Shown here: piece by piece, positions 46,739-55,225 of the stretch
Position numbering within the stretch: position 1 is the stretch's first letter
Layout of the letters: every line of letters begins with the position of its first letter
Source of the DNA: Ruegeria arenilitoris
GTDB taxonomy: Bacteria > Pseudomonadota > Alphaproteobacteria > Rhodobacterales > Rhodobacteraceae
Direction of reading: 5' to 3'
DNA length: 64,000 nt
Assembly (NCBI RefSeq): GCF_013030265.1
Contig: NZ_WPZQ01000008.1
Span: forward strand, 186,001-250,000
Made by a program: the position numbers and the translations under genes
Notes under the pieces: generated by a model
Databases searched by the model: none
Told to the model about the DNA's origin: nothing
What the model saw: the letters and a program-made list of their open reading frames with translations, nothing else

Positions 46739-47781
46739 TCAAGGACGGCCTCAATCTGATAGGCTGCCCGCTTTAATCCGGCATCATCCAGTGACCCCAC
46801 CTCGATCTGGGCGAGTATATCGGCCTTCTGAGCCCTTCGGGACTTTGTGTAGGCCGGGTCGTAGTGCTGCTCCATCAAAGACTGTGTGAGTGCGCGTTTG
46901 TCACCGGCTTCAATCAATTCGAGCCAACCATCCACGATCTCGTGACCTCTGTGAAAGCGCAGCGGGCTCAGACGATCACGCAGTCGATCCGCATCAGATA
47001 GGATGTCGTCATATGCCTCGGTCAAATAGGCCGTCCGGGCCTGAATCGGAACATTCACCTGAATTCGCGGTGCTGCTCGTAAGGCGTTCCACAGACTGGG
47101 GGGAAGGATCAGATTGCCGATCTTCGAGGATTCCGCTTCGACCAGAACGGGTCGATTTGGATCCAGTGCGCAAAAGGCTCCTGCCAGTGCAGATTCAAAT
47201 GCCTTTTGACTGGGTTGTCCTCCGGGCATCTCGCCCAACAAGGATCCGCGGTGATTGGCAAGACCTTCCAAATCTACAACCTGAACGCCCTGGCCCTGTA
47301 GATGCGCCAGAAGTTCGGTTTTGGCCGTACCGGTATAGCCATCGAGTGCAACCAACCGAAACGGTAGCGGATCGTCATAAAGGTAACTGTTAACAAGACG
47401 ACGATAGGTGCGATATCCGCCATCGATTACCTCTGCCCGCCACCCAATCTGTTGCAGCATCCAAGTAAACGATCCGGATCTCTGCCCACCGCGCCAGCAA
47501 TAGACCAGAGGCCGCCACCCTCCTTCGTGATGGCTTAGGCTGTTCTCGATATGGTTCGCCGCATTGCGAAATACCAAAGCCGCTCCAAGCTTACGCGCTA
47601 AAAACGGGCTTTCCTGTACATAGATCGTTCCCACCCGCGCGCGTTCGTCATTGTCCAGTACGGGCAGGTTTATAGCTCCGGGCAGGTGATCTTCGGCAAA
47701 CTCAGCCGGGCTGCGCACATCGATCACAGTATCGAATGCGTGGGCATAAAGTTCCGGCAGATTTGAGATTTTCAGAGCCAT
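46729..47781 (-). CDS. mnmH: tRNA 2-selenouridine synthase MnmH (SelU/YbbB)
   Basis: MnmH geranylates and then selenates the wobble 2-thiouridine of tRNA-Lys, -Glu and -Gln using selenophosphate. The protein has 350 residues. The N-terminal rhodanese domain has active-site C95 in VYCWRGGQRSGS. A P-loop follows at about 148-155 (GYTGTAKT). It is convergent with, and overlaps, the SelD fusion that makes its selenium donor. No selA or selB is in the window, so this pair may represent a selenouridine-only selenium use. Confidence 0.95.
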   Translation of the reverse strand: MALKISNLPELYAHAFDTVIDVRSPAEFAEDHLPGAINLPVLDNDERARVGTIYVQESPFLARKLGAALVFRNAANHIENSLSHHEGGWRPLVYCWRGGQRSGSFTWMLQQIGWRAEVIDGGYRTYRRLVNSYLYDDPLPFRLVALDGYTGTAKTELLAHLQGQGVQVVDLEGLANHRGSLLGEMPGGQPSQKAFESALAGAFCALDPNRPVLVEAESSKIGNLILPPSLWNALRAAPRIQVNVPIQARTAYLTEAYDDILSDADRLRDRLSPLRFHRGHEIVDGWLELIEAGDKRALTQSLMEQHYDPAYTKSRRAQKADILAQIEVGSLDDAGLKRAAYQIEAVLDQI

Positions 47782-47852
47782 GTCAGGGGTCTACCCCGAG
47801 CATGTTCGAATGAAAAGGTGGTGGTAGGCACTGCCAATGTTTGACCAGTGCT

Positions 47853-47888
47853 CAACAAGAAACGGCCGCGCTAAGGTAAAGCGCGGCC
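47853..47888 (-). terminator. Rho-independent terminator after the 5'-nucleotidase gene
   Basis: On the minus strand a 9-bp stem GGCCGCGCT/AGCGCGGCC with a 7-nt loop is followed by GTTTCTTGTT. It lies 20 bp after the nucleotidase stop and insulates mnmH. Confidence 0.8.
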
Positions 47889-47907
47889 TTCATTCTCAGA
47901 AAGAGCC

Positions 47908-49491
47908 TTACTTCTGCTTGATGCGCCCATCCACATAAGGCTGGTATGGCGCATTCTCGGCCAGATACTCGGCTGTTACATCGGCAAGATCAGGACCATA
48001 GTCATAGGCGTTCTTGTCGTCACCCGAGAACATCTTGTAGCCATCGCCACCGTTCCGAACATAGTTGTTGGTGACCACCAGATAAGTCGCGGCCGGATCA
48101 ATCGGCACAAACCCATCCCCGCTTGCGACCATCACTTCACCAATGCGGCCTTCATTGGGCGCAACCGAAGGATCCCATGTGAACGTCATGCCAGCTACCT
48201 GCGGGAAACGACCTTTGATCTCTTCGACCTGACTGACGCCGTTTTCAAGCGCATCAATTACGCCCTGCCCGCTGATTTCGAAGGTCGAGAGAGTGTTCTG
48301 GAAAGGCAGAACCGTCAGAACTTCACCCATGGTCACATCACCGGAATCGATCGATGCGCGCAGACCACCGGAATTTGCGATCGCGATCTGAGCACCCTGA
48401 TCAGCAACCCTGGCCAGCATCGCGTCGGCAACCAGATTTCCCATCTCGCATTCCTGCACACGGCAAACGGAACGGTCGCCTTCAATCGGAGCCGCAGCAT
48501 TGGCCACGACGCGCTGCTTCATCTCTTCGATCGGAGCACCCATCTCTGCAACTCGGGCAGCGATATCCGCATCCGGTTCAACCGAAGCATCCAACAGAAT
48601 TGGCTCACCTTCGGCTGAGATTAGATTACCGTCATCATCAAAGGTCAGAGTGATCTCACCCAGGTACTTTGAGTACGCATAGGCTTGTACAACGGGTACA
48701 TCGCCAACCATCATTGGATAAGGTCCGGCCGCGTCTTCATCCGTGTTGGACAGCAACGTGTGGGAGTGCCCCCCGATCACGAGATCAAGCCCGGGTACTT
48801 TTTCCGCGATCTCAAGATCCTTGGCCAAACCCACGTGATTGAGCGCGATGATGATGTTTACGCCCTCTTCCTGCAGGGCGGCTACATCTGCGGACAGGCT
48901 GTCGATTTCATCCTGAAACACAATATCTTTCCCGGGGCTCGAGGTGTCGACCGTATCCGTTGCCAATGCCGAAATGATACCGATCTTCTGACCGCCGACA
49001 TCAAGGACAACGTGATTTTGCACCTTGTCCTTCAATTCGGCTGACGATGACAGATCAAGGTTGCCCGAAATCACCGGGAAGCTTACGGCATCTATAAATG
49101 CCTCCAAACCTGCCGGACCATCATCGAATTCGTGGTTACCCACGGCCATGACGTCATAGCCGATGGCTTCCATGAACTCTGCCTCTGCGGCACCTTTATA
49201 GGTTGTGTAAAAAAGTGAGCCCTGAAATGGGTCACCAGCATCCAGCAGCAGGACATTTTCGTCCGCCATGGCATCACGTTTTGAATCCACCATGGTCTTG
49301 AGCCGGGCTACACCGCCAAAGCACTTTCCTTCGGCTTCGCCCTCGGCGTCACAGGTGGAATCGTATTTGTTGATAGATTCGATCCGGCTGTGAATATCGT
49401 TGGTATGCAAGATGGTCAGTTTAAATTCCGCAGCCGCCATGCCTGCGGTCAGGCCCAGCACGGCTGCAGATGCCAATAAGCGGGTGAACAT
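47908..49491 (-). CDS. Periplasmic 5'-nucleotidase/UDP-sugar hydrolase family metallophosphatase
   Basis: The protein has 527 residues. A Sec signal peptide covers about 1-21 (LLASAAVLGLTAGMAAA). The dinuclear metallophosphatase domain has LHTNDIHSR, LDAGDPFQGS, GNHEFDDG and GGHSHTLLS. The C-terminal 5'-nucleotidase domain has ANSGGLRASIDSGDVTMGEV and NYVRNGGDGYKMF. It likely hydrolyses extracellular nucleotides to nucleosides and phosphate for uptake. GGGAG stands 7 nt before the ATG. It is divergent from the DUF952 gene. Confidence 0.95.
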   Translation of the reverse strand: MFTRLLASAAVLGLTAGMAAAEFKLTILHTNDIHSRIESINKYDSTCDAEGEAEGKCFGGVARLKTMVDSKRDAMADENVLLLDAGDPFQGSLFYTTYKGAAEAEFMEAIGYDVMAVGNHEFDDGPAGLEAFIDAVSFPVISGNLDLSSSAELKDKVQNHVVLDVGGQKIGIISALATDTVDTSSPGKDIVFQDEIDSLSADVAALQEEGVNIIIALNHVGLAKDLEIAEKVPGLDLVIGGHSHTLLSNTDEDAAGPYPMMVGDVPVVQAYAYSKYLGEITLTFDDDGNLISAEGEPILLDASVEPDADIAARVAEMGAPIEEMKQRVVANAAAPIEGDRSVCRVQECEMGNLVADAMLARVADQGAQIAIANSGGLRASIDSGDVTMGEVLTVLPFQNTLSTFEISGQGVIDALENGVSQVEEIKGRFPQVAGMTFTWDPSVAPNEGRIGEVMVASGDGFVPIDPAATYLVVTNNYVRNGGDGYKMFSGDDKNAYDYGPDLADVTAEYLAENAPYQPYVDGRIKQK

Positions 49492-49599
49492 ATTGAAACT
49501 CCCTGTAGTTGATTGAGGGGATCGTGCGATGTGGGCGGCAAAGAGTCAAAGGGGGAAATCCGGCTTGATTCCGCCCGCAGTGCGGGGCATCAGGTCCAT

Positions 49600-49938
49600 A
49601 TGCTGATTTACAAGATATTCCGGGCCGACGAATGGGCCAAGCTGCAGACAGATGGTGCGTCTGATGGTGCTCCGATCGACATCGCTGATGGTTATGTACA
49701 CTTCTCGACATCTGAACAGGCCGAGGAAACTGCAGCCAAACACTTTGCCGGTGTAGGCGATCTGACACTGCTGGCATGCGATGCCGACGCCATGGGCGAT
49801 GACCTGAAATGGGAGGTATCGCGCGGTGACGCGTTATTCCCGCATCTCTATCGCCAAATCCGCATGAGTGACGTTGTGTGGTCACGCCCGCTCCTGTTTG
49901 ATGGTGAAAAGCATCAATTCCCGGAGGAAATGGGATGA
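49600..49938 (+). CDS. DUF952 domain protein
   Basis: The protein has 112 residues and consists of one DUF952 domain: IYKIFRADEW, IDIADGYVHFSTSEQAEETA and LKWEVSRGDALFPHLYR (core FPHLY). The fold resembles ADP-ribosyltransferase-like small proteins, but no activity is established. The ATG is the first after an open frame beginning upstream, with a modest AGG site. It overlaps the next gene by ATGA. Confidence 0.88.
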   Translation: MLIYKIFRADEWAKLQTDGASDGAPIDIADGYVHFSTSEQAEETAAKHFAGVGDLTLLACDADAMGDDLKWEVSRGDALFPHLYRQIRMSDVVWSRPLLFDGEKHQFPEEMG

Positions 49939-50366
49939 CAGAGTTTGTCGATCCGGAACGGGAGCAATTCGAAGCGTTCAAAGGTCTGGATCGCGATCAG
50001 CCGATCGAAATGCTGAACCTCGTGAAATTTCGCGATATTGCAGAATACCCATCGGATCACGAGCTTGCCAATGCCCGGCTTACCGGCGCACAGGCTTATC
50101 GCAACTACGGCGCGGAAACTGCACCGATCATCAAACGTATAGGAGCTTCGATTGTTTGGAGGGGCGCGTTCCAGACGACGCTGATCGGTCCCGCAGATGA
50201 AAGCTGGGACGAGGTGTTCATTGCCCGATACCCCAGTGCGCATGCGTTTCTGGAGATGGTGACCGATCCAATCTATCGCGCCGCCGTGGTTCATCGGCAG
50301 GCAGCCGTGAAAACATCCCGGCTTATCCGCTGTGCACCGAACGAAAGTGGAAATTCATTCGGATGA
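49935..50366 (+). CDS. DUF1330 domain protein
   Basis: The protein has 143 residues with a ferredoxin-like alpha/beta barrel fold of the DUF1330 (dimeric alpha-beta barrel) type. [18 protein letters not shown] and [19 protein letters not shown] are the family blocks. No catalytic assignment is possible. It overlaps both DUF952 and pyrD by ATGA, making a tight operon with pyrD and arsC. Confidence 0.85.
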   Translation: MTEFVDPEREQFEAFKGLDRDQPIEMLNLVKFRDIAEYPSDHELANARLTGAQAYRNYGAETAPIIKRIGASIVWRGAFQTTLIGPADESWDEVFIARYPSAHAFLEMVTDPIYRAAVVHRQAAVKTSRLIRCAPNESGNSFG

Positions 50367-51421
50367 AACTGACCGAGAAAATCGGGCTCGCCGCCCTGCA
50401 TCGATTTGATCCTGAAACGGCCCATGGCCTTTCAATCAAGGCCCTGAAATCAGGACTGGCCCCTGCCCCCGGTCCGATCACGTCGCCTCGACTACAAACC
50501 GAACTTGCCGGGCTAAAGCTGCCGAACCCAGTCGGTCTGGCCGCTGGGTTTGATAAGAACGGAGAGGTTCTTACACCGCTTTCCCGTGCCGGGTTCGGCT
50601 TTATCGAGGTGGGTGCGGTCACCCCGCGCCCACAACCTGGAAACCCAAAACCACGCCTGTTCCGTCTGACCGAAGACAAAGCGGCGATCAATCGCTTTGG
50701 CTTTAACAACGAGGGAATGGAGGTCATGGCCCGGCGCCTGGCCGACCGCCCGAAGAATGCGGTTATCGGCCTGAACCTTGGCGCCAACAAAGACAGTGAC
50801 GACCGCCCCGGGGATTTCGCCAAGGTGCTGGCCCATTGCGCCGAGTATCTGGACTTTGCCACGGTTAACGTCTCTTCCCCGAACACTGAAAAGCTGCGCG
50901 ATCTGCAAGGCAAAGCCGCGCTAAGTGCGTTGCTGGGGGGCGTGATCGAGACCAGAGACGCGCTGGCGCGCCCCTTGCCAGTCTTCCTCAAGATCGCCCC
51001 GGATCTGACCGAAGCCGAACTTGAAGATATCGCGGCTGTCGCTCGGGAAACCGGGGTTGACGCCGTCATAGCAACCAATACGACCTTGTCCCGTGATGGG
51101 CTGCTCAGCACCCACAAGGATGAGATGGGGGGGCTATCCGGTGCTCCGTTGTTCGAAAGATCGACACGTGTTCTGGCACAGCTCAGCCAACTAACCAATG
51201 GCACTATCCCACTGATCGGTGTGGGGGGTATCAGCTCAGCCGAACAAGCCTATGCAAAGATTTGTGCAGGCGCTTCGGCAGTGCAGTTCTACACAGCGAT
51301 GGTATATGGCGGTATCTCACTGGCTGCAGATATCGCGCATGGGTTGGATGACTTGTTGGCCCGGGACGGTTTTGACAATGTATCTCAGGCTGTTGGAAGC
51401 AAGCGAAAGGACTGGTTGTGA
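50363..51421 (+). CDS. pyrD: Dihydroorotate dehydrogenase (quinone), class 2
   Basis: PyrD oxidises dihydroorotate to orotate with membrane quinone as acceptor, the fourth step of pyrimidine synthesis. The protein has 352 residues. The N-terminal amphipathic helices of class 2 enzymes are present. [14 protein letters not shown] binds [19 protein letters not shown] carries the catalytic serine loop, and [14 protein letters not shown] is also diagnostic. It overlaps DUF1330 upstream and arsC downstream by 4 bp. Confidence 0.96.
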   Translation: MKLTEKIGLAALHRFDPETAHGLSIKALKSGLAPAPGPITSPRLQTELAGLKLPNPVGLAAGFDKNGEVLTPLSRAGFGFIEVGAVTPRPQPGNPKPRLFRLTEDKAAINRFGFNNEGMEVMARRLADRPKNAVIGLNLGANKDSDDRPGDFAKVLAHCAEYLDFATVNVSSPNTEKLRDLQGKAALSALLGGVIETRDALARPLPVFLKIAPDLTEAELEDIAAVARETGVDAVIATNTTLSRDGLLSTHKDEMGGLSGAPLFERSTRVLAQLSQLTNGTIPLIGVGGISSAEQAYAKICAGASAVQFYTAMVYGGISLAADIAHGLDDLLARDGFDNVSQAVGSKRKDWL

Positions 51422-51759
51422 TCGAGTATTGGCATAATCCGCGTTGCTCAAAGTCCCGCACCGGATTGGCGTTGCTGGAAGAAAACGGCGCAGAGATCAA
51501 AGTGCGAAAATACCTTGAGGATGCGCCTTCGGTCGACGAACTGCGTTCCGCTCAGTCCCGGCTTGGCCTCGCTGCCATCGAAATGATGCGCACAGGTGAA
51601 AAGCAGTTCAAGGAACTGGGTCTGACCAAGACAAGTTCAGAGGATGACTTGATTCAGGCCATGGCTGAAAACCCGATTCTGATCGAACGGCCGCTGGGAA
51701 TATCCGGCGACAAAGCTGCAATTGGTCGTCCTCCTGAGAACCTGCTTACCCTGCTCTAA
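51418..51759 (+). CDS. arsC: ArsC family (glutaredoxin-dependent arsenate reductase-like) protein
   Basis: The protein has 113 residues with a thioredoxin-like fold. The active-site cysteine is C10 in [10 protein letters not shown], and the C-terminal [24 protein letters not shown] (core PILIERP) completes the ArsC signature. The start is a GTG overlapping the pyrD stop. There is no arsR, arsB or acr3 nearby, so it may not be a dedicated arsenic-resistance gene; some members of this branch have unknown substrates. Its stop overlaps the end of the MATE gene. Confidence 0.9.
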   Translation: MIEYWHNPRCSKSRTGLALLEENGAEIKVRKYLEDAPSVDELRSAQSRLGLAAIEMMRTGEKQFKELGLTKTSSEDDLIQAMAENPILIERPLGISGDKAAIGRPPENLLTLL

Positions 51760-53072
51760 GCCACCTGCGCCTCAAGCTTTGGATACCGCCAGCCTAGCGT
51801 GATGCCGCGCGCGATGTTGAGAACCATCAGCGCGGCCCATAGCCCATGATTTCCTAAGGTTGGGACCAAAATGAACAAGGCTACGATGTAAATCGCAACA
51901 GATTGGATCATCGCGTTTCGCATCGCGCGCGTCCATGTTGCGCCGATATAAATACCGTCAAACATCCAACTGGCGACACCAATGATTGGAGCGATTGCCG
52001 CCCAGAACAAGAACTCTCGCCCGGCGATGCGCACATCAGGTGAGGTCGACATGAGATCAATCAAGGCAGGACCTGCAACGAAGAACACCAAGCCCAGTCC
52101 AACAGCCCCTCCAACGCCCCACTGAGATGCCATGATCGATGCGCGCCGAACTTGATGACGGTCTTTTGCACCAACTGCTCCACCCACCAGGGCTTCGGCA
52201 GAGAAGGCAAAGCCGTCCAGCGCAAAGGCAGTAATCTCAAGAAATTGCAGAAGCACTTGATTGGCGGCCAGATTGACATCCCCCAAATCGGAGCCGACGA
52301 AGAGGAATGTTGTAAATGCACCGGTCAGCAGAACCGAACGCACCATGATATCCCCGTTCACCTGCATCATTCTGCGCAATCGAGCCGCATCAAAGATACG
52401 CGGCCAGTCTCGCCACTGATTGCCACCGAATGCGTCCGCGCACAGCCACAGACCCAGCGCCAAACCAGTCCATTCAGCAATCAGAGTGGCCGTTGCGACA
52501 CCTTCAACACCCCATCCCAAGCCCAGCACGAACCATAGGTCGAGAATGATGTTCAAACCATTCATCCAGATCTGCAGGACAAACACGCCTTTCGTGCGCT
52601 CTACCGCAATCAGCCAGCCAGTGACTGCATAAAGCGCAATGGTGGCAGGCGCGCCCCAAATGCGAATCTGCAAATAGTCTCGCGTCAGCGATTCGACCTC
52701 GGGACTGGCCGGTGACAAAGCAAAGGCGCCCGCAAATACAAACACTTGCGTGATGATAAAGAACAAGCCGGCTGCTGTACCCAACAGCAGACCCCGCATC
52801 AATAGCGCCCCGGTCTCTGCTGTATCTCCTGCCCCGCGCGCTTGCGCAGCAAGACCGGTGGTTCCCATCCGCAGAAACCCAAAGACCCAATAGATCGTGG
52901 ACAGAATAACTGCCCCGATACCGACCGCGCCAATCGGTGCGGCCTGACCCATTTGCCCGACAACACCTGTATCCACAGCCCCGAGTATCGGAACTGTGGC
53001 ATTCGACAGGACAATGGGTGCAGCTATCTTCAGCACCCGCCTGTGCGTGATGGGCGCAGAAGCCTCGTTCAT
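51756..53072 (-). CDS. MATE family (DinF-like) efflux transporter
   Basis: The protein has 438 residues with twelve membrane helices in two MatE repeats. The first repeat begins KIAAPIVLSNATVPILGAVDTGVVG and the second near ILDLWFVLGLGWGVEGVA. It exports organic cations or drugs with Na+ or H+; the substrate is unknown. The subgroup resembles DinF. The start has AAAGG and follows the thioesterase stop by 3 bp, so it is the last gene of a three-gene minus-strand unit. Confidence 0.93.
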   Translation of the reverse strand: MNEASAPITHRRVLKIAAPIVLSNATVPILGAVDTGVVGQMGQAAPIGAVGIGAVILSTIYWVFGFLRMGTTGLAAQARGAGDTAETGALLMRGLLLGTAAGLFFIITQVFVFAGAFALSPASPEVESLTRDYLQIRIWGAPATIALYAVTGWLIAVERTKGVFVLQIWMNGLNIILDLWFVLGLGWGVEGVATATLIAEWTGLALGLWLCADAFGGNQWRDWPRIFDAARLRRMMQVNGDIMVRSVLLTGAFTTFLFVGSDLGDVNLAANQVLLQFLEITAFALDGFAFSAEALVGGAVGAKDRHQVRRASIMASQWGVGGAVGLGLVFFVAGPALIDLMSTSPDVRIAGREFLFWAAIAPIIGVASWMFDGIYIGATWTRAMRNAMIQSVAIYIVALFILVPTLGNHGLWAALMVLNIARGITLGWRYPKLEAQVA

Positions 53073-53075
53073 GTC

Positions 53076-53594
53076 TTAACCTTTGTCGGACGGAGGCTGC
53101 GGCATCAGAAAATGTCCGGTCCCCTGCGCAAAGAGCTTGGCATGATTGTCCTGCCAGGCTTCGACCCGAACCGAGGCATAGCGGCGACCGGATCGGCTGA
53201 CGAATGCACGTGCATAGGCATCGCGCGGCAATCCCGATCGCAGGTAATCGACGGTAAAGTCGATGGTCTTTGGAAAGCGGATGTTCTCATTCGTTATGAT
53301 ATCGTCAGCATCGATTTCACCGCTTTCGATCCGTGGAAACATATGTTCCCAACTGAGCGTTATGACGGCAGTTACCTCCAGAAAGGCAGCAGTCACACCA
53401 CCATGGATGGCTGGCAGAAAAGGATTGCCGATTAGTTTTTCGTCAAAATTCAAAACACCGGTCAGTTCATCACCCCGGCGATCGAACCCGATATTGAGGA
53501 ACCGCATGTATGGCACACCCTCGACGAGGGCACGAAGCGCTGCGTCACGTCTTTGCTTGACCACCTGCATGGGTTCGGGACGGGAGCGGGCCAT
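53076..53594 (-). CDS. PaaI family hotdog thioesterase (first of two)
   Basis: The protein has 172 residues. The start MARSRPEPMQVVKQRRDAA follows the stop of the upstream thioesterase by one base; the frame extends further into that gene without a ribosome site. The hotdog core is LIGNPFLPAIHGGVTAAFLEVTAV, with HGG and the catalytic acid region. It hydrolyses an acyl- or aryl-CoA thioester, with unknown specificity. Longer loops (about residues 95-115) distinguish it from its neighbour. Confidence 0.88.
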   Translation of the reverse strand: MARSRPEPMQVVKQRRDAALRALVEGVPYMRFLNIGFDRRGDELTGVLNFDEKLIGNPFLPAIHGGVTAAFLEVTAVITLSWEHMFPRIESGEIDADDIITNENIRFPKTIDFTVDYLRSGLPRDAYARAFVSRSGRRYASVRVEAWQDNHAKLFAQGTGHFLMPQPPSDKG

Positions 53595-53595
53595 C

Positions 53596-54015
53596 TTACT
53601 TGCCCTCCACGGTGAATGATCCTGTTGCTGTTGCAACAGGACGTTCCTGATCGTCATCCATCGCAGTGGCTCGCACGAAGGCAACATTGCGTGTGATGTG
53701 GTAGCAGCTGGCCCGGGTGATAAGCATCTGCCCCGGCGTTGCAGCACGCATGTAATCAATGCGCAGGTCGATGGTTGCGGTTCCACCGGGCGCCGAGGGG
53801 TGGCTCATCACTGCCGCTCCGCAGCAGGTATCCAGCATGGCCGAAACCGCACCGCCGTGAATCACGCCTGTACGCGGATCTCCGATCAGATCCTCGTTAT
53901 AGGGCATGGTGATCTCAGCCTCGCCTGAGCCGATATGCGTCAATGTAAGGCCCAAAGCCCGCGCATGCGGGATTGCCTCGATGAACTGGCGGGCCAGAAC
54001 TGTCTTGTCGACCAT
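53596..54015 (-). CDS. PaaI family hotdog thioesterase (second of two)
   Basis: The protein has 139 residues. The start MVDKTVLARQFIEAIPHA has AAGGA 9 nt upstream. The core DLIGDPRTGVIHGGAVSAMLDTCCGAA carries the HGG motif and the D of the active-site pair. It heads the minus-strand unit thioesterase-thioesterase-MATE and is divergent from a MerR regulator, with about 115 bp between. The tandem copies may pair as a heteromer or act on different CoA esters. Confidence 0.9.
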   Translation of the reverse strand: MVDKTVLARQFIEAIPHARALGLTLTHIGSGEAEITMPYNEDLIGDPRTGVIHGGAVSAMLDTCCGAAVMSHPSAPGGTATIDLRIDYMRAATPGQMLITRASCYHITRNVAFVRATAMDDDQERPVATATGSFTVEGK

Positions 54016-54129
54016 AGGTTTGCGTCCTTCTGAGTTAATCCCTTTATGAGCCTCAGTTGACGCAAAGGGCAAGCCTGCCTGTTGCGCTTGCTTTCATGAC
54101 ACCATAGGTTGCTGGCAAGGAGAACAGGG

Positions 54130-54498
54130 ATGTCCGACAACCGTTTGTCATTCAAAGAGATGTGCGCTGAGTTCGATGTGACTCCGCGTACCCTGCGCTA
54201 CTATGAGTATATCGAGCTGCTACAGCCGGATCGCGAGGGACGATCCCGTTTTTATGGTGCTCGGGAACGCGCACGCATGAAACTGATCATGCGCGGACGC
54301 AGATTCGGATTTCCGCTGGAAGAGATTCGCCAGTGGTTATTGATCTATGAAGATCAGGGAAACCAGGCCCAAATGGCGACCTTCGTTGAGATGGCTGATC
54401 GTCAGATGGAAGAACTGCGCCAACAACGGCAGCAACTGGACGAAGCCATGGACGAACTGACTCGCCTGCGGGATCAGACGGCGAAATCGCTGCGCTAG
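54130..54498 (+). CDS. MerR family transcriptional regulator (first of tandem pair)
   Basis: The protein has 122 residues. The MerR helix-turn-helix is at about 6-75 (FKEMCAEFDVTPRTLRYYEYIELL, core VTPRTLRYYE), followed by a dimerising coiled coil (about 85-120). There is no Cys-based metal site, which excludes metal-sensing members. AAGGAG is 8 nt before the ATG. It is closely similar to the second MerR at 54776-55177 and probably duplicated from it or vice versa. Likely targets are the fatty-acid/acid-CoA degradation genes. Confidence 0.92.
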   Translation: MSDNRLSFKEMCAEFDVTPRTLRYYEYIELLQPDREGRSRFYGARERARMKLIMRGRRFGFPLEEIRQWLLIYEDQGNQAQMATFVEMADRQMEELRQQRQQLDEAMDELTRLRDQTAKSLR

Positions 54499-54605
54499 AC
54501 GCCTCCGCCTAACGGCGCAGTACCTCAAATGAGCGGAAGCTGTTTTTAGGCTCGCGGGTCTTCCGTGAGCTAAGTTTCGTTGTACGTTTGAAGCCCGATG
54601 CGACC

Positions 54606-54620
54606 TTTACGTAACGGCAA
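54606..54620. promoter_or_regulatory. TTACGT box 1 (possible MerR operator)
   Basis: The sequence TTTACGTAACGGCAA contains the palindrome TTACGTAA. It is the first of three related sites in the spacer between the two MerR genes. Confidence 0.45.
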
Positions 54621-54657
54621 CAAAATTACCGAAATCCAACTTTACGCGACCGGATGT

Positions 54658-54680
54658 TACGTCAATTTATTTGTGACGTA
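54658..54680. promoter_or_regulatory. TTACGT box 2, inverted repeat
   Basis: Inverted arms TACGTCA and TGACGTA are separated by 9 bp of AT-rich sequence, upstream of the second MerR gene. The arms share the TTACGT/ACGTAA core with boxes 1 and 3. Confidence 0.5.
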
Positions 54681-54689
54681 GCGTCTGCA

Positions 54690-54703
54690 TTACGTAAACG
54701 TCA
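54690..54703. promoter_or_regulatory. TTACGT box 3, LiuR-like dyad
   Basis: TTACGTAAACGTCA is a near-perfect dyad (T-T/G-ACGT, two bases, ACGT-A/C-A) like operators described for LiuR-type MerR regulators of branched-chain and fatty-acid catabolism. It lies 72 bp before the second MerR start. Confidence 0.6.
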
Positions 54704-54775
54704 CTCTCATGTTGTAAAGCAGGCATCGACTGCGCAACTCATATCTCATGACGCCAGTGACCGAGAGTATGACCT

Positions 54776-55177
54776 ATGACTGAAGATCTGATGACCATCC
54801 GCGAGATGTGCGAGGCATATGATGTCACGCCGCGAACCTTGCGGTTCTACGAGGCCAAAGAGCTTCTGTTCCCGATCCGTGAGGGCCAGAAACGCCTGTT
54901 CACGAAACGGGATCGCGCCAGGCTCAAACTGATCCTGCGCGGCAAACGCTTTGGTTTCAGCCTCGAGGAAATCCGGCAGCTTCTGGATCTGTACCACGTG
55001 GACGACCAGCAACTGACCCAGATGACTCGCACGTATGAAATCGCCTGCGAACGTCTGGCTGATATGGAATCACGTCGCGAAGAGCTGACTCAGGCCATCG
55101 ACGATCTGAAGGAACAGTTGCGCTGGGGCGAGAAAGTCATCGCCTCGATGAAACAGGAAAAGAAGGCCGCCGAGTAA
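54776..55177 (+). CDS. MerR family transcriptional regulator (LiuR-like, second of tandem pair)
   Basis: The protein has 133 residues. The helix-turn-helix is TIREMCEAYDVTPRTLRFYE, followed by RLKLILRGKRFGFSLEEIRQLLDLY and a C-terminal coiled coil. No metal-binding cysteines are present. The gene is 48 bp before the acyl-CoA dehydrogenase gene on the same strand, and TTACGT boxes lie upstream, so it probably autoregulates and controls the beta-oxidation genes. An internal ATG at residue 6 is an alternative start. Confidence 0.93.
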   Translation: MTEDLMTIREMCEAYDVTPRTLRFYEAKELLFPIREGQKRLFTKRDRARLKLILRGKRFGFSLEEIRQLLDLYHVDDQQLTQMTRTYEIACERLADMESRREELTQAIDDLKEQLRWGEKVIASMKQEKKAAE

Positions 55178-55225
55178 TACCCTCGCCTGCCTGCCACCCG
55201 GACATCTGAATTAAGGGAGCTTCAC

